The notes under the pieces are model-generated. The model was not told the DNA's origin and made no database searches. It worked only from the letters and a program-made list of their open reading frames with translations. From Ideonella benzenivorans (GTDB taxonomy: Bacteria; Pseudomonadota; Gammaproteobacteria; Burkholderiales; Burkholderiaceae_C), in contig NZ_JAGWCB010000010.1 in NCBI RefSeq assembly GCF_020387415.1, forward strand, positions 558,001 to 622,000: a DNA stretch of 64,000 nucleotides, read 5' to 3'. How positions within the stretch are numbered: position 1 is the stretch's first letter; each line of letters starts with the position of its first letter. Positions 24,937-33,899 of the stretch are shown here, piece after piece. Made by a program: the position numbers and the translations under genes.

Positions 24937-25548
24937 TCAGCCTTGCAGCTGGGTCAGCTCGGCCTGGGTCTGGATGACGCGCGAGACGATGCCGTAGGCC
25001 ACGGCTTCGTCGGCGTTCATCCAGAAATCGCGCTCGATGTCCTGGGCCACCTTGTCCAGCGGCTGGCCGGTCTGCTCGGCGATCACCTTGGCGATGCGGG
25101 CGCGGGTGCGGATGATCTGCTCGGCCTGGATCGCGATGTCGGTGGCCTGGCCGCCGGCGCCGCCCGCCGGCTGGTGGATCAGGAAGCGGGTGTTGGGCAG
25201 GCACAGGCGCCGCTCCTTGGGTGCGGCCAGGTAGATGTGCGCCGCGGCGCTGCCCACCCAGCCGGTGCCCAGCACATACACCGGTGCGCTGACGAAGCGG
25301 ATCATGTCGTGGATGGCATCGCCAGACTCCACATGGCCGCCCGGCGAGCACACCAGCACGGTGATGGGCTTGTCCGATTCGCCGGCCAGCGACAGCAGGC
25401 GGCGGCAGGTCAGCTGGGCCAGCTTGTCGTTGATCTCGCCGAACACCATCACGGTGCGCGACTTGCTGGTGAACTGGTCGTCCGGCCGGGTGTTTTCCTC
25501 GGCGGGGTTGGGCGTGTCCTTGGCGTCGGCCAGGCGGTTCATGGGCAT
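24937..25548 (-). CDS. ClpP-family protease subunit
   Basis: This is a 203-residue ClpP-like serine protease subunit that would form barrel complexes fed by a Clp ATPase. The catalytic triad is S100 (GWVGSAAAH), H125 (LIHQPAGG) and D174 (ERDFW); spacings of 25 and 49 residues equal those of E. coli ClpP. The GQATDIAIQAEQI region matches the axial helix. It is more divergent than the housekeeping ClpP and has a polar N-terminal extension of about 30 residues instead of the usual loop. No clpX or clpA is adjacent. It is probably an additional ClpP paralogue. Confidence 0.88.
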   Translation of the reverse strand: MPMNRLADAKDTPNPAEENTRPDDQFTSKSRTVMVFGEINDKLAQLTCRRLLSLAGESDKPITVLVCSPGGHVESGDAIHDMIRFVSAPVYVLGTGWVGSAAAHIYLAAPKERRLCLPNTRFLIHQPAGGAGGQATDIAIQAEQIIRTRARIAKVIAEQTGQPLDKVAQDIERDFWMNADEAVAYGIVSRVIQTQAELTQLQG

Positions 25549-25593
25549 CTCCTTGGCAAGGCGGGGCGGGTCAACAGGACCCGCCGATGGGGC

Positions 25594-25908
25594 TCATTGT
25601 GCGTCGGTCTCGGAGGCGTCTTCCCAACCGAGGCGCTGCAGTCGAGCGCGCAACCGGGAAATCTCGTCCTCCAGGTCGGCCACCAGGGCCGCCAGCTCGG
25701 GCACGGCGTCGAAGTCGCGCTCCAGCGAGGCCATGCGACAGGCGCGCTGCAGCATGGCGGCGTCGAAGCACTCATCCGCTTCACCCGCCACGCTCTGCAG
25801 CAGCCCGGCGCGCAGCCGGGCCCGCACCCAGTCGGGCGGCAAGGCGCCCAGGTTGCACAGTTCGTCCAGGCTCAGCCAGGCGTCCAGGGTTGTGATGTGC
25901 CGGCTCAT
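25594..25908 (-). CDS. cbpM: Chaperone modulator CbpM
   Basis: This is a 104-residue MerR-like protein matching CbpM, which binds the J-domain of CbpA and inhibits its co-chaperone and DNA-binding activity. A short N-terminal helix-turn-helix (LSLDELCNLGALPPDWV) is followed by a C-terminal coiled coil (LVADLEDEISRLRARLQRLG). The start overlaps the cbpA stop by 4 bases (ATGA), giving the standard cbpA-cbpM operon order. Confidence 0.85.
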   Translation of the reverse strand: MSRHITTLDAWLSLDELCNLGALPPDWVRARLRAGLLQSVAGEADECFDAAMLQRACRMASLERDFDAVPELAALVADLEDEISRLRARLQRLGWEDASETDAQ

Positions 25909-26876
25909 GCTGCCCCCTCTGCGCGCTCCGCTTCGGCCGCAGCCACCTTGCGCGCGTCGAAATCCGTCAGTTCACGGGCCATCTGCTCGTAGAGCGCCTT
26001 GGCCCGCGGGTCCATGCCGCTGGGCAGGATGACCTGCACCACCAGCTCCAGATCGCCCGGCGTGGCCGATGGCAGGCCGCGCCCGCGCACGGTCAGCCGC
26101 CGCCCAGCCTGGGCCCCTTCCGGCACCCGCACCTTGAGGGTGTGGCCGTCGGGCAGGGTCACCGGCACCACCGCGCCCAGCGCGGCCTCCCAGGGCGCCA
26201 CCGGCAGCGTGCCTACCAGCGTGCTGCCTTCCAGGTGGAAGCGCGGATCCGGGCGGAACTGCACTTCCAGCAGCAGGTCACCCGGCGGCTGGCCCGCCCC
26301 GCCCTGCCCGGCCAGGCGGATGTACTGGCCCGGCTTGACGCCGCGCGGGATGTTCACCTCCAGCACCCGGCGCTGCATCTGCACCTGGCCCTGGGCGTCC
26401 AGCACCGGATGCTGCAGCGTCAGCTGACGCGCGCCGCCGGTGAAGGCGTCCTGCAGCGCCAGCTCAATGCGGGCATGGCGGTCCTCGCCCCGGCCCGCGG
26501 CCGCGCCGCGCCGGGTCTGCCGGCGTTGCGCCCCGGCATGGCCGAACAGCTGCGAGAAGAACTCGCTGAAGTCGCCCGCGTCCATGGGGTCGAAGCCCTG
26601 GCCGGAGAACTCGTAGCCGCTGTCCCAGCCCGGCGGCGGCGTGAAGTGTTCCCCGCCCTGGTGGCCCTGGCCCACGGCGTCGTAGGCAGCCTTGCGCTCC
26701 GGGTCGGACAGCACGGCATAGGCCTCGTTGACCTCGCTCATGCGGTTGGCCGCGTCCGGCTCCTTGCTGACGTCCGGGTGGTACTTGCGCGCCAACTGCC
26801 GGTAGGCCTTCTTGATGGCCTCGGGCGTGGCATCACGCGCCACGCCCAACACCTGGTAGTAGTCCTTGAATTCCAC
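25905..26876 (-). CDS. cbpA: DnaJ-like co-chaperone CbpA
   Basis: This is a 323-residue type-II J-protein. The J-domain (about 1-68) contains HPD (KYHPDVS). A Gly/Phe-rich linker (about 72-120) and two C-terminal substrate-binding domains follow, without a zinc finger. It stimulates DnaK and acts as a nucleoid-associated curved-DNA-binding protein in E. coli. The start is GTG at 26874-26876 (VEFKDYYQVLGV), preceded by an AGAGGA ribosome binding site, and no ATG start fits. Confidence 0.9.
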   Translation of the reverse strand: MEFKDYYQVLGVARDATPEAIKKAYRQLARKYHPDVSKEPDAANRMSEVNEAYAVLSDPERKAAYDAVGQGHQGGEHFTPPPGWDSGYEFSGQGFDPMDAGDFSEFFSQLFGHAGAQRRQTRRGAAAGRGEDRHARIELALQDAFTGGARQLTLQHPVLDAQGQVQMQRRVLEVNIPRGVKPGQYIRLAGQGGAGQPPGDLLLEVQFRPDPRFHLEGSTLVGTLPVAPWEAALGAVVPVTLPDGHTLKVRVPEGAQAGRRLTVRGRGLPSATPGDLELVVQVILPSGMDPRAKALYEQMARELTDFDARKVAAAEAERAEGAA

Positions 26877-26967
26877 AGTGGTCGATCCTCTCTCGCCCCA
26901 GATGGCGACAGACGGCCGCCACTTCAAGCGGCAAGCTTAGCGCCGTCGGCCCGTTGGCGACAGCCGC

Positions 26968-27579
26968 TCAGGGCAGGATGGCCTCGAAGCGCCCCAGCCA
27001 GCGCCCCAGCGCGTTGTCGTTGGCCATGTCCAGCTTGGCGAACAGGTTGGCGCGATGGGTCTCGACCGAGCGCGGGCTGCACTCGGGCACCAGGGCCCGG
27101 GCAATGGCCTTGTTGGACCAGCCCAGCGCCACCCAGCGGGCCACCTCGCGCTCGCGCGGGGTCAGCCCGGCCCAGCGGGTGCGGGCCTGGGCCCGTTCGG
27201 CCGCTTCGGCCAGGGCCGGCGGCAGCTTGGCCAGCAGCTCGCCGGTGTCGGGCTTGACGACCCAGTCGAAGGCGCCCTGCTTGACGGCGGCCAGCGCGGT
27301 CGGGATGTCGCCATGCCCCGAAAGGAACAGCACCACCTGCGGGCTGCGTGCGGCCCGCAGGGCCTCGAACACCTGCAGCCCGCTCAGGCCGCCCAGCCGC
27401 AGGTCCAGGATCACGCAGCCGGGCTGCTGCAGATCGACCGCGGCCAGGAAGTCCTCCCCGCGCTCGAAGCCCTGCACCGCCAGCCCCTGCGGGAACAGCA
27501 ACATCACCAGCGAGCGGCGCACCGCCTCGTCGTCGTCGACGACATAGACGGGCAGCTGGACTTTGGACGGCGCGGTCAT
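26968..27579 (-). CDS. FixJ/NarL-type response regulator
   Basis: This is a 203-residue two-component regulator. The receiver domain carries acidic pocket residues D15-D17, phospho-acceptor D59 (VILDLRL), and K109 (VVKPD). It is followed by a LuxR-type helix-turn-helix (LTPREREVARWVALGWSNKAIARAL). The start at 27579 lies 7 bases after the kinase stop, so the kinase-regulator pair is one operon. By its organisation it should control the divergent KgtP-like permease. Confidence 0.92.
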   Translation of the reverse strand: MTAPSKVQLPVYVVDDDEAVRRSLVMLLFPQGLAVQGFERGEDFLAAVDLQQPGCVILDLRLGGLSGLQVFEALRAARSPQVVLFLSGHGDIPTALAAVKQGAFDWVVKPDTGELLAKLPPALAEAAERAQARTRWAGLTPREREVARWVALGWSNKAIARALVPECSPRSVETHRANLFAKLDMANDNALGRWLGRFEAILP

Positions 27580-27586
27580 GGCAGGT

Positions 27587-29761
27587 TCAGGGGGCAAGCG
27601 GCAGGCTGAATTCGAACACGGCGCCACCGCCGGGCCGCGGGTGCCAGCTCAGCGCCCCGCCGTGGGCCTCGGCGATGGAGCGGCAGATCTTCAGGCCCAG
27701 GCCCAGGCCGTCAGCCTTGGTGGTGAAGAAGGGGTCGAACAGGCGCTGTGCATGCTCCGGGGCGATGCCCGGGCCGTGGTCGGCCACCGAGAAAACCAGG
27801 CGCCCGCCGGCCACCCGGGCCGACAGCTCGATGCGCCGGCGCGCCGGTGGCTGGCCATCCAGCGCCTGCAGGGCGTTCAGCACCAGGTTGAGCAGCAGCT
27901 GCTCGGCCAGCACCCGGTCGGCCAGCAGGGCCGGCAGGCCCGGCGGCAGCTGCAGCACGATGCGCACCCGGCGGGCCTGGATCTCGGGCTTGAGCCAGGC
28001 CAGCACGGTTTCCACCCACTCGGCCACCTCGAAGCGCTCGGCAAGGCCGCTGCCCTGGCGCACCATGCCGCGGATGCGCCGCACGATCTCGGAGGCCCGC
28101 TGGGCCTGGGCGCGGATGTCCTGCAGGCTCTGCACCAGCAGCCCGGGCGGCCCGCCCTCGGCCAGGGCCTGGGCCGCCGCGGCGAAGTTGGACAGCGCCA
28201 TCAGCGGCTGGTTGAGCTCGTGCGCCAACGTGGAGGCCATCTCGCCCAGGCTGGCCAGGCGGGCGGCGCGCTGCAGCTGGGCCTCCTGGGCCCGCTGGCG
28301 CTCCTCGGCGCAGGTCTGCTCGGTGATGTCCACCACCGAGCTCATCCAGCCCTGTTGCACGCCGTCGGCGTCGATCAGCGGCGCGGTGTAGACCCGCGTG
28401 ATCACGTCGTGCCCGGCCTTGTGCCGCACCCGCGACTCGAAGCCGCTGCGCTCGGCCCGCCCGGCCAGCGAGGCATTGCTGTCGCTCCAGTGCTTCTCCA
28501 TGTCGTCCGGGTGCCAGTACGGGTAGGGCGGGCGTTTGCCCAGCAGTTCCTCGGGCTCGTAGCCGGTCATCTGGCAGAGCGCGCGGTTGACGTAGATGAT
28601 GCGGCCGTCCATGTCGCGCGCCCGCATGCCCACCAGCAGCGACTCCTCCATCGCGTGGCGGAAGGCCTGGGCGTCCTGCAACTCGCGGGTGCGGTCGGCC
28701 ACCCGCTGCTCCAACTCGCGCCGGGCGCTGCGCTGTTCGGCGTAGCGGCGCTCGCGCAGCCGCCAGTACAGGCCGGCCATCACCAGCAGCGCCATCAGCA
28801 GCGCGGCCATGGCCCAGGCCTGGTCACGCACCTGCAGGATCTCGTCGCGGTCGGTCATCACCGTCAGCGTCCAGCCGTAGTCGGGCAGCGTCTGGTCCAG
28901 CGCCAGGAAGCTGTGCGCACGGCCGCCGATGCGGGTGTGCAGCACGAAGGCGCCGGCCGGGGTGGCCGGCCGCACGTCCCAGGGCATGGGCGCCAGCACC
29001 GCGCCGTGGCCGTAGGCCTCGGAGTCGCGCAGCGCGGTGGCATCCCCCGGCGTCAGCGGCCGGGTGGTGTGGTAGCGCCAGTCCGGGTAGGTGGCCAGGA
29101 AGGCCACCCCGTGCTCGTCACGCAGCAGCACGGGGTCGGTGGCGCGGGCCCAGGTGGCCGCCACCTTGTCCAGTGACAGCTTGACGATCACCACCCCCCG
29201 CACCTGTCCCTGGTCGCGGATGGCCTCGGCCACGAACAGGCCGGGGTGGCCCGTCGTCAGCCCGACGCCGTAGAACAGGCCGGTGCCGCCCTGCAGGGCC
29301 CGGGTGAAATACGGCCGGCGCGCGTAGTTGCGACCGACGAAGCTCTCCGGCGTGCCGGCGTTGCTGGCCGCCAGCGCATTGCCGGCCGGGTCCATCACAT
29401 AGACGGCCAGCGCATCGGCGCGGCGGCTGATTTCCGCCAGGTCCTCGTCGACCCGGTCGCGCAGCACCGGGTTGCCCGGCTGGGCCAGCAAGGCCCGCAC
29501 AGCCGGCTGGCGGGCAACGACGGCCGGCAGGTAGCCGTACTTGCCGATCACCCCGCGCAGGCCCAGCGCGTGCAGTTCCTGGGCGGAACGCAGGGCCGCC
29601 AGGCGCTGCTCGGTCTCATGCCGCTGCGCCCACCCGCCGGCCACCCAGCCGGTGCCCAGCACCAGCGCGGCCAGCGCCAGCCAGGCGCCCCAGCGGCGGG
29701 GATCCCGGCGCAACCGGGCGAGCAGAGCAGCGAGCGAGCGGGGCGTGGACACGGCGCGCAT
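27587..29761 (-). CDS. Membrane sensor histidine kinase (DctB-like sensor domain)
   Basis: This is a 724-residue kinase. A short cytoplasmic N-terminus and first membrane helix (about 25-45) precede a periplasmic double-PAS/DctB-like sensor (GYLPAVVARQPAVRALL start, RRPYFTRALQGG, and LTTGHPGLFVAEAIR). A second membrane helix (about 355) and a PAS domain follow, then HisKA with the H-box LASLGEMASTLAHELNQPL and HATPase with DHGPGI. It is typical of C4-dicarboxylate or related organic-acid sensing. The start chosen at 29761 is an ATG; longer in-frame reading exists upstream. Confidence 0.9.
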   Translation of the reverse strand: MRAVSTPRSLAALLARLRRDPRRWGAWLALAALVLGTGWVAGGWAQRHETEQRLAALRSAQELHALGLRGVIGKYGYLPAVVARQPAVRALLAQPGNPVLRDRVDEDLAEISRRADALAVYVMDPAGNALAASNAGTPESFVGRNYARRPYFTRALQGGTGLFYGVGLTTGHPGLFVAEAIRDQGQVRGVVIVKLSLDKVAATWARATDPVLLRDEHGVAFLATYPDWRYHTTRPLTPGDATALRDSEAYGHGAVLAPMPWDVRPATPAGAFVLHTRIGGRAHSFLALDQTLPDYGWTLTVMTDRDEILQVRDQAWAMAALLMALLVMAGLYWRLRERRYAEQRSARRELEQRVADRTRELQDAQAFRHAMEESLLVGMRARDMDGRIIYVNRALCQMTGYEPEELLGKRPPYPYWHPDDMEKHWSDSNASLAGRAERSGFESRVRHKAGHDVITRVYTAPLIDADGVQQGWMSSVVDITEQTCAEERQRAQEAQLQRAARLASLGEMASTLAHELNQPLMALSNFAAAAQALAEGGPPGLLVQSLQDIRAQAQRASEIVRRIRGMVRQGSGLAERFEVAEWVETVLAWLKPEIQARRVRIVLQLPPGLPALLADRVLAEQLLLNLVLNALQALDGQPPARRRIELSARVAGGRLVFSVADHGPGIAPEHAQRLFDPFFTTKADGLGLGLKICRSIAEAHGGALSWHPRPGGGAVFEFSLPLAP

Positions 29762-29919
29762 CTTGGCAGAAGCGCCCGTGGCCGCACCGATCTCCGTAAA
29801 TCTACGCAGAGCCGTCCCGCGGCCCTTGCGGATGCCCCTCGCCGCGGCGCTCGCCACACTGGCGCCAGGACGCTGCTGAGTCCGTCGCAGCGCCAATCCC
29901 CCACCGAGGAGACAAACCC

Positions 29920-31281
29920 ATGCCCCCCGCCACCACGCTGGGCGCGGGCAGCGCCAGCGCTGCCACGCCCGCCCCCGTGTCCACCGCCCCCGAGGCCATT
30001 TCGCTCCAGCGTCTGAAGGCCATCATCGTCGGCTCCATCGGCAACCTGGTCGAGTGGTACGACTTCTACGCCTATTCGGCCTTCGCGCTGTACTTCGCCT
30101 CGGCCTTCTTCCCCAAGGAGGACCCGACCGCCCAGATGCTGTCCACCGCGGGCATCTTCGCGCTGGGCTTCTTCATCCGCCCGATCGGCGGCCTGCTGTT
30201 CGGCTACATCGGTGACCACCTGGGCCGACGCACCGCGCTGATGGCCTCGGTGCTGCTGATGTGCGGCGGCTCGCTGCTGATCGCCTGCGCGCCCACCTAC
30301 GCCACCGTCGGCGCGCTGGCCCCGGCGCTGCTGCTGCTGGCGCGCCTGCTGCAGGGCCTGAGCCTGGGCGGCGAGTACGGCTCCAGCGCCACCTACCTGT
30401 CGGAGATGGCCAGCTCGAACCACCGCGGCTTCTACGCCAGCTTCCAGTACGTCACGCTGATCGGCGGCCAACTGACCGCCCTGGTGCTGCTGCTGGTGCT
30501 GCAGCACCAGCTGCTCACGCCCGAGGAACTCAAGGCCTGGGGCTGGCGCATCCCCTTCTTCGTCGGCGCCGGCCTGGCCCTGACCGCGCTGTGGATGCGG
30601 CGCGACCTGCCGGAAACGGCGTCCTTCGAGAAGGCCAAGGCCCGCTCCGGCGGCCAGAGGATGGGCGGCCTGCGCCAGCTGATGCAGTACCCGCGCGAAT
30701 GCGCCATCGTGGTCGGCCTGACCATGGGCGGCACGCTGGCCTTCTACGTCTACACCACCTACATGCAGAAGTTCCTGAAGCTGTCGGTGGGCCTGACCGA
30801 CACCCAGACCACCGCGGTGTCGGCCGCCAGCCTGGTGTTCGCGCTGCTGCTGCAGCCGATCTATGGCGCCCTGTCGGACAAGATTGGCCGCCGGCCGCTG
30901 CTGGTGGGCTTCGCCCTGCTGGGCACGCTGCTGACCGTGCCGCTGTTGACCGCCATCCAGCATGCCCAGGGCCCCTGGGAGGCCTTCGGCCTGATCGCCT
31001 GCGCCTGGCTGATCGTCTCGGGCTACACCTCGATCAACGCGGTGGTGAAGGCCGAGCTGTTCCCGGCCGCCATCCGCGCCACCGGCGTGGGCGTGCCCTA
31101 TGCCTTCGCGGTCTCGGTGTTCGGCGGCACGGCCGAGTACATCGCACTGTGGTTCAAGCAGAGTGGCCACGAATCGGGCTTCTACTGGTACGCCACCGCG
31201 ATCATCGGCTGCACGCTGCTGGTCAACCTGCTGATGCGCGACACCAAGAAGACCTCGGCGATCGACGCGGAACACGCCTGA
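29920..31281 (+). CDS. MHS-family MFS permease (KgtP-like)
   Basis: This is a 453-residue major-facilitator transporter of the metabolite:H+ symporter family. The N-terminal GNLVEWYDFYAYSAF motif, GYIGDHLGRRTAL between helices 2 and 3, and the loop ALSDKIGRRPLL between helices 8 and 9 are signatures. It resembles alpha-ketoglutarate permease KgtP. Twelve transmembrane helices are expected. It is divergent from the sensor/regulator operon, so a carboxylate-responsive two-component system probably induces it. A strong terminator follows. Confidence 0.88.
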   Translation: MPPATTLGAGSASAATPAPVSTAPEAISLQRLKAIIVGSIGNLVEWYDFYAYSAFALYFASAFFPKEDPTAQMLSTAGIFALGFFIRPIGGLLFGYIGDHLGRRTALMASVLLMCGGSLLIACAPTYATVGALAPALLLLARLLQGLSLGGEYGSSATYLSEMASSNHRGFYASFQYVTLIGGQLTALVLLLVLQHQLLTPEELKAWGWRIPFFVGAGLALTALWMRRDLPETASFEKAKARSGGQRMGGLRQLMQYPRECAIVVGLTMGGTLAFYVYTTYMQKFLKLSVGLTDTQTTAVSAASLVFALLLQPIYGALSDKIGRRPLLVGFALLGTLLTVPLLTAIQHAQGPWEAFGLIACAWLIVSGYTSINAVVKAELFPAAIRATGVGVPYAFAVSVFGGTAEYIALWFKQSGHESGFYWYATAIIGCTLLVNLLMRDTKKTSAIDAEHA

Positions 31282-31298
31282 CGCGTCCCGCCCACGAC

Positions 31299-31331
31299 AA
31301 AGGCCCGCGGCTGAAAGGCTGCGGGCCTTTT
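31299..31331 (+). terminator. Rho-independent terminator after the KgtP-like permease
   Basis: AAAGGCCCGC pairs with GCGGGCCTTT. The stem is extended by GC and GC with one mismatch, the loop is about 7 bases and TT closes it. It also lies just before the 3' end of the convergent beta-propeller gene. Confidence 0.75.
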
Positions 31332-31362
31332 GCTTGGTCGTGTCAGACCGGGGAGTCGCTCC

Positions 31363-32637
31363 TCAGCGCAGGTTGCCGGTGTGGCCCAGCGAATAGCGGC
31401 CCGGCAGCGGCCAGACGGTCAGGCCGTGCGGCTCCTGGCCCACCTTGATCTTGTTCACCGCGCCGCTGGTGGTGTTGATGCGGTAGACCACGTCATCGAA
31501 GCGGCCCGCCAGCCACAGCCACTGGCCATCGGCGCTGACATTGCCCATGTCCGGGCTGCCCCCGCCCGGGATGGGCCACTGGGTGACGACCTTCTCACTG
31601 GCAAAGTCGATCACCGAGACGCTGCCCGCCCCCTTGGGCTTGCCGTGGATCTTGTGCGAGCCCCGGTTGGCCACGTAGAGCTTGCTGCCGTCGCGGCTGG
31701 GGTACAGGCCATGCGCCGCCACGCCGGTGGCGATGAAGCCCACCTCGGTGAAGGTGGCGGCGTCGATCACGTGCACCCCATCGGCCTCCATGTCGGCCAC
31801 GAAGTAGCGCTTGCCATTGGGCGAGAGGCGGATGTCCTGCGGCATGCCCTTCTTGGCCGAGCAGACCTCGCTGCCCGGCGGCCCGCCGTCCACCGGCCCG
31901 GCCGCCTTGAAGCGGGTGGCCGGCAGGCGCAGCTTCAGGTAGCCCAGCACCTGGCGGTGCACCAGGTCCACGCGGGCCACGCTGCCCTGGAACTCGCAGG
32001 TGAACAGGGCTTCGCGCCCGTCGATCGAGAACTCGGCGTGGTTGATGCCGCCGCACTGCGGCACGTCGATGCTGTACTGCATCGCCATCGTCTTCGGGTC
32101 GCGGAAGTCCAGCCGGTGCCGGGCCTCGGCCACCACGATGGCTGATGTGCCATCGGGCGTGAAGTACAGGTTGTACGGATCGTCGACCTCGACCGACGGG
32201 CCCGGCTTGCCGGTGCGCGGGTCGATCGGCGTCAGGCTGCCGTCGGTGCGGCGTTCGGCATTGTTGGCCACCCACAGCGTGCGCAGATCCCACGCGGGCA
32301 CGATGTGCTGCGGGCCGCGCCCCACCTGGAAGCGGTCCACCACCTTCAGCGTCGCCGGGTCGATCACCGAGACATCGTGCGAGCGCAGGTTGGGCACATA
32401 GACGCGCGCCAGGTCACCCCGCAGGGCCGGGCTGAGATGGCCAGCCGCCGTCTCGCTGTAGAGGTTGGCGGGGTTGGGCACGGGCGGCATGCCCGGCACC
32501 GTGTGGATCACGGGCCGCGGCGGCGTGGCCGCCGGCACGGCGGTGGGCCCGAACACGGCCACCGCAGCGGCCGCCACGGCCCCCAGGCCTCCCAGCCAGC
32601 CCAGCGGGCGGCGCGGCGAAATCGTCGAAAACGTCAC
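31363..32637 (-). CDS. Periplasmic YVTN-type beta-propeller protein
   Basis: This is a 424-residue protein with an N-terminal signal peptide and repeats of the YVTN/cytochrome-D1-like beta-propeller kind (RVYVPNLRSHDVSVIDPATL, KLYVANRGSHKI, GKRYFVADMEADGVHVIDA). GTG at 32637 was chosen; an upstream TTG (32652) adds five residues. Such propellers often accompany redox or surface proteins; no catalytic motif is seen. A cysteine pair (CGGINH, FTCEF) could form a disulfide. It precedes no obvious partner except the creatininase-family gene 27 bases upstream on the same strand, with which it likely forms an operon. Confidence 0.82.
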   Translation of the reverse strand: MTFSTISPRRPLGWLGGLGAVAAAAVAVFGPTAVPAATPPRPVIHTVPGMPPVPNPANLYSETAAGHLSPALRGDLARVYVPNLRSHDVSVIDPATLKVVDRFQVGRGPQHIVPAWDLRTLWVANNAERRTDGSLTPIDPRTGKPGPSVEVDDPYNLYFTPDGTSAIVVAEARHRLDFRDPKTMAMQYSIDVPQCGGINHAEFSIDGREALFTCEFQGSVARVDLVHRQVLGYLKLRLPATRFKAAGPVDGGPPGSEVCSAKKGMPQDIRLSPNGKRYFVADMEADGVHVIDAATFTEVGFIATGVAAHGLYPSRDGSKLYVANRGSHKIHGKPKGAGSVSVIDFASEKVVTQWPIPGGGSPDMGNVSADGQWLWLAGRFDDVVYRINTTSGAVNKIKVGQEPHGLTVWPLPGRYSLGHTGNLR

Positions 32638-32664
32638 AGGAACTCGCGGCAAGAGAAAAGTGGA

Positions 32665-33525
32665 TCAGTGGCGGTCGAACTGCGCGCGCAAGGCGGTCAC
32701 CGAGGCGTCCACGATGTGGCGGATGCCGGCTTGGCCCAAGGCTGCGGTGGCCCGGGCCGGCTGGCCCCGCACACCATCGCTGCCCTGGTCAACGCCGGCC
32801 GACTTCATTCGGTCGACACGCACCAGGGACGGATCGACCGCCAGCGCCAGCGCGGTGTCCGACAGCCCCGCATGGGTGCCGATCTCGGCGGCGCTGTAGC
32901 CCTGGGCCTTGAGCTGACCGTCAAAGTCCTCGGCCGCCCGGTAGTAGGCCGTCAGCGCCAGCACGGCCGGCCCGCCAGCGGTGCCCGGGCCGGTCCTCCA
33001 TTCGCGGTTCAGGCGTGCGGCCACGGCCTCCAGGTTGCGCTGGTAGCCCCCGTGGTCGCCCAGGAACACCACATGGCGGAATCCATGCTGGTGGAAGCTG
33101 CGGGCGGTGCCCTCCAGCAGGCCCTCGAAGGCGGCGGTCGGGATGGAGATGGTGCCCACAAAGCGCATGTGCCCTTGCGGCGGGGTGACGCCGCCCTCGG
33201 GCACATAGGCCAGCACCGGCGCCACCACGGCATGGGCGTACTGGCGGGCAATCTGCGCGGCCAGCGCCTGCACCCGCACGTTGTGCTTGCCCAGCACCAT
33301 GTGCGGGCCGTTCTGCTCGGTGCCGCCGATGGGCACCAGCACGGTGTCGGTGCCGGCCTGCAGGCGGGCCTTCAGTTCGGGTGAGGACAGGGCCTCCAGC
33401 GCCACCGTACCGGACGGGGCGCCGTCGCTCCCCGCATGGGCCGGGGTGGCCAGGACAGACAGGGAGAGCACAATGACCGCCAACGCCCCTGCCGGGGTCC
33501 AGGGGGACGGAAACAGGACAGACAT
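32665..33525 (-). CDS. Creatininase-family protein with signal peptide
   Basis: This is a 286-residue protein of the creatinine amidohydrolase (creatininase) family, which are metal-dependent amidohydrolases. The metal motif GGTEQNGPHM gives E70 and H75, and FLGDHGGYQ gives D and H ligands. A Sec signal peptide (about 1-31, ATPAHA) makes it unusual: most family members are cytoplasmic. It is first in a likely two-gene operon with the beta-propeller protein. The substrate is unknown; other members open creatinine, mycofactocin peptides or lactams. Confidence 0.85.
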   Translation of the reverse strand: MSVLFPSPWTPAGALAVIVLSLSVLATPAHAGSDGAPSGTVALEALSSPELKARLQAGTDTVLVPIGGTEQNGPHMVLGKHNVRVQALAAQIARQYAHAVVAPVLAYVPEGGVTPPQGHMRFVGTISIPTAAFEGLLEGTARSFHQHGFRHVVFLGDHGGYQRNLEAVAARLNREWRTGPGTAGGPAVLALTAYYRAAEDFDGQLKAQGYSAAEIGTHAGLSDTALALAVDPSLVRVDRMKSAGVDQGSDGVRGQPARATAALGQAGIRHIVDASVTALRAQFDRH

Positions 33526-33599
33526 GCGACATTGTCGCTGCCTGCCCGGCCCGCCCGGCAGCGACGCGGCGTGCGCACCACAACTCTTTGGAGGCCCCC

Positions 33600-33899
33600 A
33601 TGAGCGAAATCGACCGCCTGAGCGAACAGCACATCCTGGAATCGGAAGCCCACCTGCGCCACATCGACGAGCTGATGAACCGCACCCAGCAAGTGGGTGC
33701 GACTTCCGGTCTGGCCAGCGACCTGCAAAGCCGGCTGGAGGAACTGCGCAGCCTGCGCGACGCGGCCGCCCAGGCCCTGGAGGCTCTGCGCCAGCAACCC
33801 AAGACGCAGGACGCCACCCAGGTCAAGGGCACGCTCCAGACCATCGGCAACGAGATGGAGAAGGTGCTGACCGCGGTGCTGGGCACCGTGGGCCGCTGA
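33600..33899 (+). CDS. Small coiled-coil protein of unknown function
   Basis: This is a 99-residue, acidic and almost wholly helical protein. The segments RLSEQHILESEAHLRHIDEL and QSRLEELRSLRDAAAQALEAL have heptad patterns of a coiled coil. No membrane segment or motif is seen. ATG at 33600 was chosen; a longer in-frame ATG at 33588 is possible. It touches the end of the pyruvate-kinase-like gene (33900). Function unknown. Confidence 0.7.
   Translation: MSEIDRLSEQHILESEAHLRHIDELMNRTQQVGATSGLASDLQSRLEELRSLRDAAAQALEALRQQPKTQDATQVKGTLQTIGNEMEKVLTAVLGTVGR

Noticed and set aside
24937-25548. ClpP homologue that seemed to lack the catalytic Ser (GSAAAH instead of GQAAS)
   Set aside because: Ungapped alignment back from the conserved CLPN puts S100 at the catalytic position. 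The Ser-His-Asp spacings of 25 and 49 residues equal those of E. coli ClpP.
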